In this document: piece by piece, positions 1 to 5,450 of the stretch | Layout: each line of letters opens with the position of its first letter | Numbering within the stretch: the stretch's first letter is position 1 | Source: Acidobacteriota bacterium | GTDB lineage: Bacteria; Acidobacteriota; Vicinamibacteria; Vicinamibacterales; UBA2999 | Assembly: GCA_013813075.1 (NCBI GenBank) | Contig: JACCSI010000594.1 | Location: 1-5,450, forward strand | Direction of reading: 5' to 3' | Length of the DNA stretch: 5,450 bases | Translations under genes and position numbers: made by a program | Notes under the pieces: model-generated | Told to the model about the DNA's origin: nothing | Databases searched by the model: none | The model's input: only the letters and a program-made list of their open reading frames with translations

Positions 1-1092
1 GGGCTGTCCGGCGCCGCATTGGAGGCGATCGCGCCGGGGTTGCTGATTCAGCGCACCGTCAAGCCGGTGGTGATTGCCGACTACTCAGGGTGGGAATTCA
101 AGAACGGCGGCGCCGACAACGCCGTCGAGCGGGCTTTCCGGTTGATCACGGAAGGCAAGGACGTGCTTGACGCCCTGATCGCCGGCGTCAACATTCCGGA
201 GCTTGATCCGCTCGAAACTGGAATCGGCTACGGGGCGCTGCCAAACGCCGACGGCATCGTCGAACTTGACGCCTCGTGCATGCACGGCCCCAAGAAACGC
301 GCCGGTGCGGTGGCATGCCTCCAGGGTGTGCGCACGCCGTCGCTGGTGGCCAAGGCCGTGATGGATGAAACCGATCATCATCTGCTTGTTGGCGACGGCG
401 CACGCCAATTTGCGAGAGACATGGGCTTCAAGGTGGAAGAGGATCTCAACACCGACAACTCGCGCCGGCTGTGGCGAGAGTGGAAGCGCCGCGTCGATCC
501 GGCACACTGGCTCGATCCCAATGGCGATGCGCGCAAGCCGATTCCCAAGCACGAAAAAGATCCTGGGCTGGCCGCCGGCTTGTCGATGGTCCGCGACGGT
601 CTGATACGCGAAGGCAGCTTCTGGGGCACCATCAACTGCAATGCCATCGGGCCGAACGGCGATATCTGCGGTGTGACGACGACCAGTGGGCTGGCCTGGA
701 AGATCCCGGGCCGCACCGGCGACTCCCCGATTCTCGGCGCCGGCCTGTATGTCGACAACGAGGTCGGCGCGGCTGGTTCGACGGGACGCGGCGAGGCCAA
801 TCTCTATAACCTGTCGTCGTTCCTCATCGTCGAGTCGATGCGCCGCGGCCTGTCTCCCAAGGATGCGGGGATGGAAGCCCTCAAGCGGATCAAGGCCAAC
901 ACTGTTGAGAAGCGCCTGCTGAATGCCAACGGCAATCCCAACTTCAACATTCGTTTTTTTGCGCTGAACAAGCGCGGCGAGTACGCGGGCGTGTCGATGT
1001 ACCGCGCCGGCGAAACCAAGTATGCCGTGTGCACCGAAGGCGGCTCGCAGGCGCTTGATCTCGAGCCGCTTCTGCCGGGCACGCCGGAGTAA
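1..1092 (+). CDS. N4-(beta-N-acetylglucosaminyl)-L-asparaginase / plant-type asparaginase-like Ntn hydrolase, 5'-truncated
   Basis: The reading frame is open from base 1 and ends at TAA 1090-1092. The family normally has an N-terminal leader and the frame upstream of TTG 19 (GLSGAAL) is coding-like, so the true start is probably left of the window and TTG 19 is not the start. Enzymes of this family cleave amide bonds of asparagine or GlcNAc-asparagine after self-cleavage frees an N-terminal threonine. Numbering codons from base 19, the catalytic Thr is T204 (ACC 628-630) in the WGTINCN segment. The other active-site residues fall at gap-free offsets matching the Flavobacterium enzyme: T222, R232 and D235 in TTSGLAWKIPGRTGDSP, and T255-G256 in GSTGRGE. 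The N-terminal part carries the family motifs FKNGG, GVNIPELDP, YGALPNADG, CMHGPKKRAG and RTPSLVAKAVM. The residue before the catalytic Thr is Gly rather than the Asp of classical glycosylasparaginases. A secretion signal is likely from family habit but lies outside the window. Family is sure; exact substrate is not. Confidence 0.93.
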   Translation, partial: GLSGAALEAIAPGLLIQRTVKPVVIADYSGWEFKNGGADNAVERAFRLITEGKDVLDALIAGVNIPELDPLETGIGYGALPNADGIVELDASCMHGPKKRAGAVACLQGVRTPSLVAKAVMDETDHHLLVGDGARQFARDMGFKVEEDLNTDNSRRLWREWKRRVDPAHWLDPNGDARKPIPKHEKDPGLAAGLSMVRDGLIREGSFWGTINCNAIGPNGDICGVTTTSGLAWKIPGRTGDSPILGAGLYVDNEVGAAGSTGRGEANLYNLSSFLIVESMRRGLSPKDAGMEALKRIKANTVEKRLLNANGNPNFNIRFFALNKRGEYAGVSMYRAGETKYAVCTEGGSQALDLEPLLPGTPE

Positions 1093-1135
1093 CGCGCGAC
1101 GACTGGCTCGGATGCAGAAATGATCGGTTGGGGTG

Positions 1136-1882
1136 ATGTGGGGTTCTGCAACGTTCTATACCGGCGTCGTCATTGCTCTTGCCGGACTCGGGTTGGTTCT
1201 GAAACCGAACCGATGGCTCCGCGTCCACACCCGCGCCCGCGCTCTCGCGGTTGCCGCCGCGGGGTTGGGACTGGCGGCGGTTGGCTTGGTCCTACCAGCT
1301 TCGGAATCGCGGATCACTCGAGTTGAGACGCGGCTCGACGAATTTGCGCCTGCCTGGCAATTCCGGGAGTTCCACACGATCAAGATCGCCGCCTCGCCGA
1401 CGAGGGTGTTCGAGGCAATCAGACGCGTGCGGGCGGACGAGATCGGCCTGTTTCGAACCCTCACCTGGATTAGACGCGGCGGTCGGCCACTTCCACCAGG
1501 CATCCTGAACGCCGGTGAGCGCGAGCCGCTCATCGACGTCGCAACGAGTAGCGGGTTCGTACGGCTGGTGGACGATGCTCCGCGCGAGTTGGTCATTGGC
1601 ACCGTCGTCATGGCGCCGCCGGGAACACGAGGGCCGCTGACGGCCGAAGTGTTTCGCACGCCGATGCTGCCGGGATATGCCCTGGCGACCATGAATTTCG
1701 TGGTGCGGGCTGACGGGTCCGCTGGCTCGTTGGTTTCAACCGAGACACGCGTGTTCGCAAACAGCGCGTCCGTCCGTCGGCGTTTTGCCGCTTACTGGCG
1801 TGTCATCTATCCCGGCAGCGCGATCATCCGGCGCATGTGGCTACGCGCCATTCAGCGACGGGCAGTGAGCCCGGACGCGTGA
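1136..1882 (+). CDS. SRPBCC-like protein with N-terminal two-helix membrane anchor
   Basis: This is an open frame of about 248 residues ending at TGA 1880-1882. The start is either GTG 1133 or the adjacent in-frame ATG 1136; I prefer ATG. The only purine-rich stretch (GGGG at 1130-1133) is too close for a good ribosome binding site, so the start is uncertain by a codon. Counting from GTG 1133, residues 9-23 and 37-54 are hydrophobic and rich in Ala, Gly, Leu and Val. They are joined by a strongly basic loop (KPNRWLRVHTRAR). The remainder, roughly residues 75-240, resembles the SRPBCC/START-like fold: an HTIKIAASPTRVFEAIRRV opening, a central strand-rich part, and an STETRVFA strand followed by a long basic C-terminal helix (RRRFAAYWRVIYPGS, then IIRRMWLRAIQRRA). 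Such domains bind hydrophobic ligands, but no ligand can be named. The gene begins 40 bases after the asparaginase-like gene, so co-transcription is plausible. The fold is inferred from pattern, not from a profile search. Confidence 0.85.
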   Translation: MWGSATFYTGVVIALAGLGLVLKPNRWLRVHTRARALAVAAAGLGLAAVGLVLPASESRITRVETRLDEFAPAWQFREFHTIKIAASPTRVFEAIRRVRADEIGLFRTLTWIRRGGRPLPPGILNAGEREPLIDVATSSGFVRLVDDAPRELVIGTVVMAPPGTRGPLTAEVFRTPMLPGYALATMNFVVRADGSAGSLVSTETRVFANSASVRRRFAAYWRVIYPGSAIIRRMWLRAIQRRAVSPDA

Positions 1883-1962
1883 GACCTTCCGCAAGGCGAC
1901 CGCCAGCGGCCTCTCAGGTGGAGCGACCGTCCATCCGACTGTGCGCGTGAGCCGTGCGAGCC

Positions 1963-1965
1963 GGA
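1963..1965 (+). promoter_or_regulatory. Probable Shine-Dalgarno core for the DJ-1/PfpI gene
   Basis: A GGA triplet lies six bases before ATG 1972. It favours ATG 1972 over the in-frame GTG 1954 and ATG 1981, neither of which has a comparable purine run at a suitable distance. It is short, so the support is modest. Confidence 0.35.
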
Positions 1966-1971
1966 TCTAGA

Positions 1972-2571
1972 ATGACCAACATGCCTGACAAAGCCGTCTA
2001 CTGGCTGGCGATCGAGGGTTTTGCCGACTGGGAGCCGGCGCATGCGCTGGCGGAACTGCGACGTCAGGGGCACTATCGAGTTGAGACAGTGAGCGTCACG
2101 TTGGCGCCGGTAGAGTCCATGGGCGGTGTGCGCGTGCTGCCATCGACCACGGCCGCCGCGGTGGACCCCGACGACGTTGCCGTGTTCGTCCTTCCCGGCG
2201 GCGACCGTTGGGAGAGCGCGCCCGCAGACCCGGAGGTGGAGCAGCTGCTGCGGCGTCTGGATCGGCAGCAGGTGCCTCTTGCGGCGATCTGTGCAGCCAC
2301 GGTGGCCATCACTCGCATGGGGCTGCTGCGAGGCCGGCGGCACACGAGCAATGGTCTCGACTATCTTCGGGCACACGTCCCGGGCTACGCCGAAGCCGCG
2401 AACTATGTGAATGCGCCAGCTGTTCGAGATCGGGGGTTGATCACAGCGAGCGGCCTGGGCGATGTTGAACTCGCGCGTGAACTCTTCGAGGAATTGGAGG
2501 TGCTCAGCACAGAGGACCGGGTCGCCTGGGCGACTATTTTTCGAAGCGCGCAGTTGCCCGCCTCCGATTAG
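1972..2571 (+). CDS. DJ-1/PfpI family protein (type 1 glutamine amidotransferase-like)
   Basis: This encodes about 199 residues from ATG 1972 and ends at TAG 2569-2571. In-frame GTG 1954 and ATG 1981 are alternative starts; ATG 1972 is chosen for its GGA six bases upstream. The protein has the DJ-1/PfpI layout throughout. An opening beta strand leads to IEGFADWEPAHAL, whose Glu after Trp (residue 21) matches the acidic residue that activates the nucleophile in DJ-1. This is followed by VFVLPGGDRWE (strand and oxyanion-side loop). The nucleophile elbow is AAICAATVAI, with Cys107 encoded by TGT 2290-2292. A GRRHTSN segment follows, then a GLITASG strand near residue 155-161 and a C-terminal helix. 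Members include deglycase/chaperone-like, stress and protease-named proteins; B. subtilis YdeA and YoaZ are of this general kind. The elbow lacks the His next to Cys found in PfpI-type peptidases (ICHGP), so peptidase activity is not suggested. The substrate is unknown. It lies about 90 bases after the SRPBCC gene on the same strand, and may or may not share its transcript. Confidence 0.9.
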   Translation: MTNMPDKAVYWLAIEGFADWEPAHALAELRRQGHYRVETVSVTLAPVESMGGVRVLPSTTAAAVDPDDVAVFVLPGGDRWESAPADPEVEQLLRRLDRQQVPLAAICAATVAITRMGLLRGRRHTSNGLDYLRAHVPGYAEAANYVNAPAVRDRGLITASGLGDVELARELFEELEVLSTEDRVAWATIFRSAQLPASD

Positions 2572-2725
2572 TATCGCGGCGGATCGGATCCAGAGGCCGG
2601 TTACGACCATTGACGAAGTCGCCGTCGCGCCAGCGTCCGTTGATCTCGTCGCCGCGCTAGCCGCTATCCTGGTTCTCGAGGTCTCGATGTCCGCCTGACC
2701 ACGACTCAGGATAATCGATGGGTCA

Positions 2726-2747
2726 CCCTGACCGACGTCGGTCTGGG
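2726..2747. repeat. Near-perfect 22-base inverted repeat between convergent genes
   Basis: A 14-base perfect palindrome (GACCGACGTCGGTC, 2730-2743) is flanked by a single T/T mismatch and then three further pairs (CCC on the left, GGG on the right), giving 20 of 22 positions paired. It sits in the non-coding gap 2572-2817, about 155 bases past the DJ-1/PfpI stop and about 70 bases past the DUF1722 stop. As RNA it could fold into a GC-rich hairpin with a small ACGT loop in either direction. There is no proper U-run after it on either strand, so an intrinsic terminator is only weakly supported. A protein-binding operator is the alternative. I see no gene or other element in the rest of this gap. 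Confidence 0.5.
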
Positions 2748-2817
2748 GTTTCAGATCATCGGCCGACGAGCGTGCCGTCAGAAACCTTGATCCGAAAGAC
2801 AACTCCCGGCTACGCCA

Positions 2818-3219
2818 CTACACGTGGTTGCGCAGCATCAGCTCTTTGGGATGGGGTTCGAGATAGACCTGCCGCGCGAGGTATGACACGTGCCGGTGAC
2901 GGACGTGATGGCGGAGAAGCGTGATTGGCACGACCAACGGGATCAGGCCTAGCCGGTAGTCCTCGATGGTCGCGCTCAGCTCCGTCCTGCTCGCATCGTC
3001 CAGCAGCGTTTTGAAGTAGCCGGCCATGTGCTGGAGCACGTTGGTGTGCCGGCGAGTCGTCGCGATGGTTCCCAGGGCGGTCATGAACCCTTCGGTATAC
3101 CGTTGCGAGAGTTCGACTCGCGGCACTGCCTTGGCCCTGGCGACGAGCTGTCCGAGCGCCTGATAGGCGGTTACCGAGTGTGCCATCAGCGTCAGCTTGT
3201 GGGCGGTGTGGAAGTGCAC
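2818..3219 (-). CDS. DUF1722 domain (YbgA-like), C-terminal half of the split gene
   Basis: This frame gives 133 residues if initiated at GTG 3219 and ends at TAG 2820-2818. It overlaps the end of the upstream frame by 28 bases. It is a complete DUF1722 domain: HFHTAHKLTLMAHS (2-15), a middle helical part with YTEGFMTAL, RRHTNVLQHMAGYFK (56-70), EDYRLGLIPLVVPITLLRHH (86-105), and VYLEPHPKELMLRNHV at the very end, the invariant tail of the family. The biochemical role of DUF1722 is not established; it occurs alone (E. coli YbgA) and fused to DUF523. The GTG has no good ribosome binding site, and coding similarity continues upstream of it (WTIGAL), so it is more likely the displaced C-terminus of the fusion than an independent gene. 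Translational restart at the overlap cannot be excluded. Confidence 0.85.
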   Translation of the reverse strand: MHFHTAHKLTLMAHSVTAYQALGQLVARAKAVPRVELSQRYTEGFMTALGTIATTRRHTNVLQHMAGYFKTLLDDASRTELSATIEDYRLGLIPLVVPITLLRHHVRHRHVSYLARQVYLEPHPKELMLRNHV

Positions 3220-3773
3220 CAGCGCGCCGATCGTCCAGGGACCGCGAACAAGTCCATGACCCGACGGTAGGCGAAGACCCGCTCGACGAAGTTGTCGCGG
3301 ATGCGTGGATCGACGAGCCGACCCTCCTCCTCGATGGGGAGAAACGGATACCGTGCGCGTAGCGCCGTCGCGAACAATCCCTGGCCGGTGCGCGCAGGCA
3401 CGTTGTTCTTGTCGTACACCTTCACGCGCGCCATGCCGCAGCTCGGCGAGTCTTTCTTGAGAACGTATCCGCAGAGCCGTTCCTGATCCAGACGCTCGAC
3501 GCGGCCCCGGGCGAAGCGCACCATCGTATCGGTCAGGTCAACAGCGCCCCTGGTGGTCACGAGACGCAGGCGGCCATCGTCATTCAGCAGGCGCATCGCT
3601 TCGCGCGGCGTCCCAAAACCCGCCTCGACTTCAGGGCAGACCGGCACCCATTCCACGAAGCGACCAAAGGTATCGGAGAGAAATCCGTCGCGTTTGTGTC
3701 CGCCATCAAAGCGAACGGTCTGACCCAGGAGGCACGATGAGATACCGAGGCGAATCGGCGCGGCGGTCGTCAT
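3192..3773 (-). CDS. DUF523 domain (TudS-like thiouracil desulfurase family), N-terminal half of the split gene
   Basis: The frame opens at ATG 3773 and encodes 193 residues. About the first 179 are genuine and the last 14, after the FAVP segment, are out-of-frame readthrough to TGA 3194-3192. Hallmarks are GISSCLLGQTVRFDGGHKRD (residues 10-29), WVPVCPEVEAGFGTPRE (42-58), LCGYVLKKDSPSCGMARVKVY (100-120, Cys112), an ARTGQGLF segment, and LPIEEEGRLVDPRIRDNFVERVFAYRR (145-171). Cys14, Cys46 and Cys112 match the three conserved cysteines that ligate a 4Fe-4S cluster in TudS, which removes sulfur from 2-thiouracil. All are present, so this half could be a working desulfurase domain even without the C-terminal half. 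Actual activity here is inferred from family. No strong ribosome binding site is visible. The gene follows the aminotransferase stop by 57 bases on the same strand, so co-transcription is likely. Confidence 0.88.
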   Translation of the reverse strand: MTTAAPIRLGISSCLLGQTVRFDGGHKRDGFLSDTFGRFVEWVPVCPEVEAGFGTPREAMRLLNDDGRLRLVTTRGAVDLTDTMVRFARGRVERLDQERLCGYVLKKDSPSCGMARVKVYDKNNVPARTGQGLFATALRARYPFLPIEEEGRLVDPRIRDNFVERVFAYRRVMDLFAVPGRSARWCTSTPPTS

Positions 3774-3830
3774 GCTGGAGACGGCGTGAAGAAGCTGAAG
3801 CTCGGTCTCGATGTCAACGCGCGACCACGA

Positions 3831-5204
3831 TCACGGCAACTGGCGCACGTCCGCGAGCACCGCGGGAACCGTTTCAGCGATGGTTTCCACGATTCGATCG
3901 ATCAGCGCGTCTTCGATCATCAGCGGCGGCGCCAGGCAGATGCAGTCCATCACGACCCGGGTGCACAGACCTCGCTCGAGAAGCGCGTCCATGAGCCGCT
4001 GGCTCATCCCGGCCTCTCCCGAGTGCAGCGCCTTCGTCGTCTTATCTGCAACGACTTCGACCGCCGCGATCAGCCCGAGCCCCCGCACGTGTCCCACTCC
4101 GTCAAGCGATTCAAGCGTGCGCAACCGCGACAGGAGCCGTGCACCTGAGGTGCGTGCGCGGTCGATCAGATCCTCGTTTTCGAGGATGCCGATGTTGGTC
4201 AGGGCCACCGCGCAGCAGGTGGGGTGACCGGAATAGGTGTACGCGTGCATCCAGCGTTTCGCAGGCGGTACGCTGTTGATGACATCGCGCACGGCGTCAG
4301 AGACCCCGATGCCGCCGAGCGGGATGTAGCCGCTCGTGATTCCCTTGGCGAACTGCATGATGTCCGGCTCGATGCCGTAATGGTCGAGCCCGAACCAGCG
4401 TCCCGTTCTTCCGAACCCGGTGATGACTTCGTCGGTCACGAGCAGGACGTTGTGTCGATCGCATATTTCACGAATGCGTGGAAAGTAATCATCCGGTGGA
4501 ATGATCACGCCGCCGGCGCCCTGGATGGGCTCGGCGATGAACGCGGCCACCGTCTCGGCGCCTTCACGGAGGATCACTTCTTCAAGCTGATTGGCAGCCG
4601 CGACACCGAGACTGGACTCCGAATCGGAGCTCACAAAGCGGTACGGATCCGGCGCGTCGATATGCAGGAAGCCTGGCGTGCGGGGTTCGAACATCGGCCA
4701 GAACACACTGAGGCCCGTGGCGCTCATGGCCGCCAGCGTGAGCCCGTGATAGGCGCGGCGCCGGGCGATGACCTTCACCTTGTCCGGATGACCGAGTGCT
4801 TTCCAGTAGAAGCGCGCGGTCTTGATCGAGCTCTCTGTGGCTTCCGCGCCGCCGCTCGTGAAAAAGAACGTGTTGATCGACGGCGATGTCAGCGTGCTCA
4901 GCTTCTCGGCAAGCGCAATCGCCGGTTTGTTGGTCGACCCGGCGTACGACGAGTGATACGCCAGTGTGCACATCTGTGCGTGCGCAGCCTCGGCCAGTTC
5001 CCGACGCCCGTGCCCGATGTTGACGTTCCACAGGCCAGCGAGACCGTCGATGTAGTCGCGGCCGGCTTCATCCGTGATGACGGCGCCCCGCCCTGACACC
5101 CAGACCTTGGGCGCCTTATGCGCAGACGGGTGGTGGAGCGGGTGAAGCAGGTGAGCCTGGTCGATGGCAATGCGGTCGTTGATGACGGACATGTCGAGGA
5201 ACAT
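3831..5204 (-). CDS. Class III PLP-dependent aminotransferase (omega-amino acid/diamine:pyruvate type)
   Basis: The 457-residue product has the normal length for class III (fold type I) transaminases and is complete, ending at TGA 3833-3831. Visible landmarks are GLAGLWNVNIGHGR (53-66), the phosphate-binding FFFTSGGAEATESSIKTAR (113-131), AYHG with the ring-stacking Tyr152, and AFIAEPIQGAGGV (221-233). VTDEVITGFGRTGRWFG follows, with Asp258 contacting the pyridine nitrogen. The Schiff-base Lys287 is in FAKGITSGYIPLGG, the phosphate-contacting YTYSGHP is at 322-328, and Arg416 is near the end. The closest general resemblance is to omega-amino acid, beta-alanine or putrescine:pyruvate aminotransferases, which move an amino group from a terminal amine to pyruvate or a similar keto acid. 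The exact donor cannot be read from sequence. It is cytosolic, with no signal peptide. ATG 5204 directly abuts AGGA (5207-5204); ATG 5192, four codons in, has that AGGA 11 bases upstream and is a reasonable alternative start. Confidence 0.95.
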   Translation of the reverse strand: MFLDMSVINDRIAIDQAHLLHPLHHPSAHKAPKVWVSGRGAVITDEAGRDYIDGLAGLWNVNIGHGRRELAEAAHAQMCTLAYHSSYAGSTNKPAIALAEKLSTLTSPSINTFFFTSGGAEATESSIKTARFYWKALGHPDKVKVIARRRAYHGLTLAAMSATGLSVFWPMFEPRTPGFLHIDAPDPYRFVSSDSESSLGVAAANQLEEVILREGAETVAAFIAEPIQGAGGVIIPPDDYFPRIREICDRHNVLLVTDEVITGFGRTGRWFGLDHYGIEPDIMQFAKGITSGYIPLGGIGVSDAVRDVINSVPPAKRWMHAYTYSGHPTCCAVALTNIGILENEDLIDRARTSGARLLSRLRTLESLDGVGHVRGLGLIAAVEVVADKTTKALHSGEAGMSQRLMDALLERGLCTRVVMDCICLAPPLMIEDALIDRIVETIAETVPAVLADVRQLP

Positions 5205-5370
5205 CCTACCGCGCGGCGCGTGATCTCCGTCTATTGTTGGCCGGGGGCGAACAGTCCATCGCCATGGAACGCGGCGGCATTCGCGGCGTAGTCAAAGTTC
5301 CTCAGCGGACAGCTCCTGCGCCTACCGGAGCCTGTCAATGTGGGACAATCCGTGAGCTCGCGTCGGCATC
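5205..5370. other. Divergent intergenic region between aminotransferase and SDR-type gene
   Basis: The region of 166 bases must hold the promoters for both the leftward aminotransferase unit and the rightward gene at 5371. A consensus-like TTGACA reads leftward at 5338-5333 and a GACAAT reads rightward at 5344-5349, but neither has a convincing partner element at 16-18 bases. No operator repeat stands out. Promoters here are expected from layout, not demonstrated. Confidence 0.3.
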
Positions 5371-5450
5371 ATGAATCAACCTGTGACGACAGCGCTCATT
5401 CTCTTGACGGGCGCGACAGGGTACGTCGGCGGACGGCTGCTGCCTTTGCT
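5371..5450 (+). CDS. NAD(P)-binding Rossmann/SDR-type epimerase-like protein, N-terminus only
   Basis: ATG 5371 opens a frame that continues to the window edge (26 codons plus two bases). An in-frame TGA at 5353-5355 limits the start to this ATG or later. The translated start contains LILLTGATGYVGGRLLPL, a hydrophobic first strand followed by the TGxxGxxG dinucleotide-binding loop of extended or atypical short-chain dehydrogenases, complex I NDUFA9-like proteins and nucleoside-sugar epimerases. Only this motif is visible, so substrate and subclass cannot be told. No strong ribosome binding site is seen. The gene is divergent from the aminotransferase. Confidence 0.85.
   Translation, partial: MNQPVTTALILLTGATGYVGGRLLPL

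Larger units (their letters stand above)
2818..3773 (-). pseudogene. DUF523-DUF1722 fusion gene (TudS/YbgA-like) interrupted by an apparent one-base frameshift
   Basis: The two halves described in the next entries are normally one polypeptide of about 320 residues in many bacteria. Here the span from ATG 3773 to TAG 2818 is 956 bases, one short of a multiple of three. Restoring one base near 3237-3242 gives a continuous 318-residue protein. In the reconstruction the first frame runs to the FAVP segment (Pro codon 3239-3237) and continues in the second frame as WTIGALVHFHTAHK, which matches the expected W-T-x-G-x-L-V-x-F-H-T linker of the family. The coding signal therefore crosses the break with no loss of residues. 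Possible explanations are a recent mutation, a sequencing or assembly error in the short GGG run, or ribosomal slippage from CCU to CCC; sequence alone does not decide. Confidence 0.8.

Noticed and set aside
1852..2802. Long leftward open frame of 316 codons opposite the DJ-1/PfpI gene
   Set aside because: It is antisense to a clearly recognisable protein, has low-complexity Arg/Ser/His-rich translation with no family motif, and is the usual open antisense frame seen in GC-rich DNA.
2572..2817. A small gene or gene remnant in the convergent gap
   Set aside because: Frames here are extensions or shadows of neighbours with no motif; only the inverted repeat stands out.
3219..3250. Canonical programmed -1 frameshift signal in the DUF523-DUF1722 gene
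   Set aside because: The local heptamer GGUCCCU does not fit the X XXY YYZ pattern, and no clear downstream stem-loop or pseudoknot or upstream Shine-Dalgarno stimulator was evident by eye.
4224..5096. Rightward open frame of 290 codons opposite the aminotransferase
   Set aside because: It lies wholly antisense to a complete class III transaminase, is rich in Arg, Asp and His, and shows no recognisable motif.
5290..5338. Leftward TTGACA (5338-5333) and TTGACT (5295-5290) as promoter -35 boxes for the aminotransferase
   Set aside because: No TATAAT-like hexamer lies 16-18 bases downstream of either; the matches may be chance.
5264..5374. 36-codon rightward frame whose stop overlaps ATG 5371 as ATGA, with a Cys-Gln-Cys near its end
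   Set aside because: The ATGA overlap is suggestive of coupling, but there is no ribosome binding site, no recognisable motif and the length is within chance expectation.

Overview
The window is GC-rich, with G or C dominating third codon positions. It looks like a chromosomal piece of a soil- or sediment-type bacterium with a high-GC genome. The gene style (twin-arginine-type glycosylasparaginase, SRPBCC protein with a membrane hairpin, DUF523-DUF1722 protein, class III transaminase) would fit Acidobacteriota such as Vicinamibacteria, but that is an impression from family resemblance, not a placement. I see no mobile element, tRNA, rRNA or CRISPR array.

Layout. Three genes read rightward. 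The first (1-1092) is a glycosylasparaginase/plant-type asparaginase-like Ntn hydrolase whose 5' end lies outside the window. It is followed 40 bases later by a membrane-anchored SRPBCC-like protein (1136-1882), then after about 90 bases by a DJ-1/PfpI-family protein (1972-2571). A non-coding stretch of about 250 bases (2572-2817) separates these from two convergent leftward transcription units and contains a near-perfect 22-base inverted repeat. Reading leftward from 5204 are a class III PLP-dependent aminotransferase (5204-3831) and, 57 bases downstream on the same strand, a DUF523-DUF1722 gene (3773-2818). That gene is split into two frames by an apparent single-base loss near 3237-3242. 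A divergent gene starts at 5371 with a clear Rossmann NAD(P)-binding motif and runs off the right edge.

How the genes relate. The aminotransferase and the DUF523-DUF1722 gene are probably co-transcribed, but no shared pathway is evident. The three rightward genes may be a loose operon; asparaginase-type hydrolase, SRPBCC protein and DJ-1-like protein do not form a known pathway. I found no convincing new system. The most notable observation is the clean frameshift in the DUF523-DUF1722 gene. Also worth attention are the Gly-Thr cleavage pair (instead of Asp-Thr) in the Ntn hydrolase, the likely extracytoplasmic SRPBCC domain, and the palindrome between the convergent genes.
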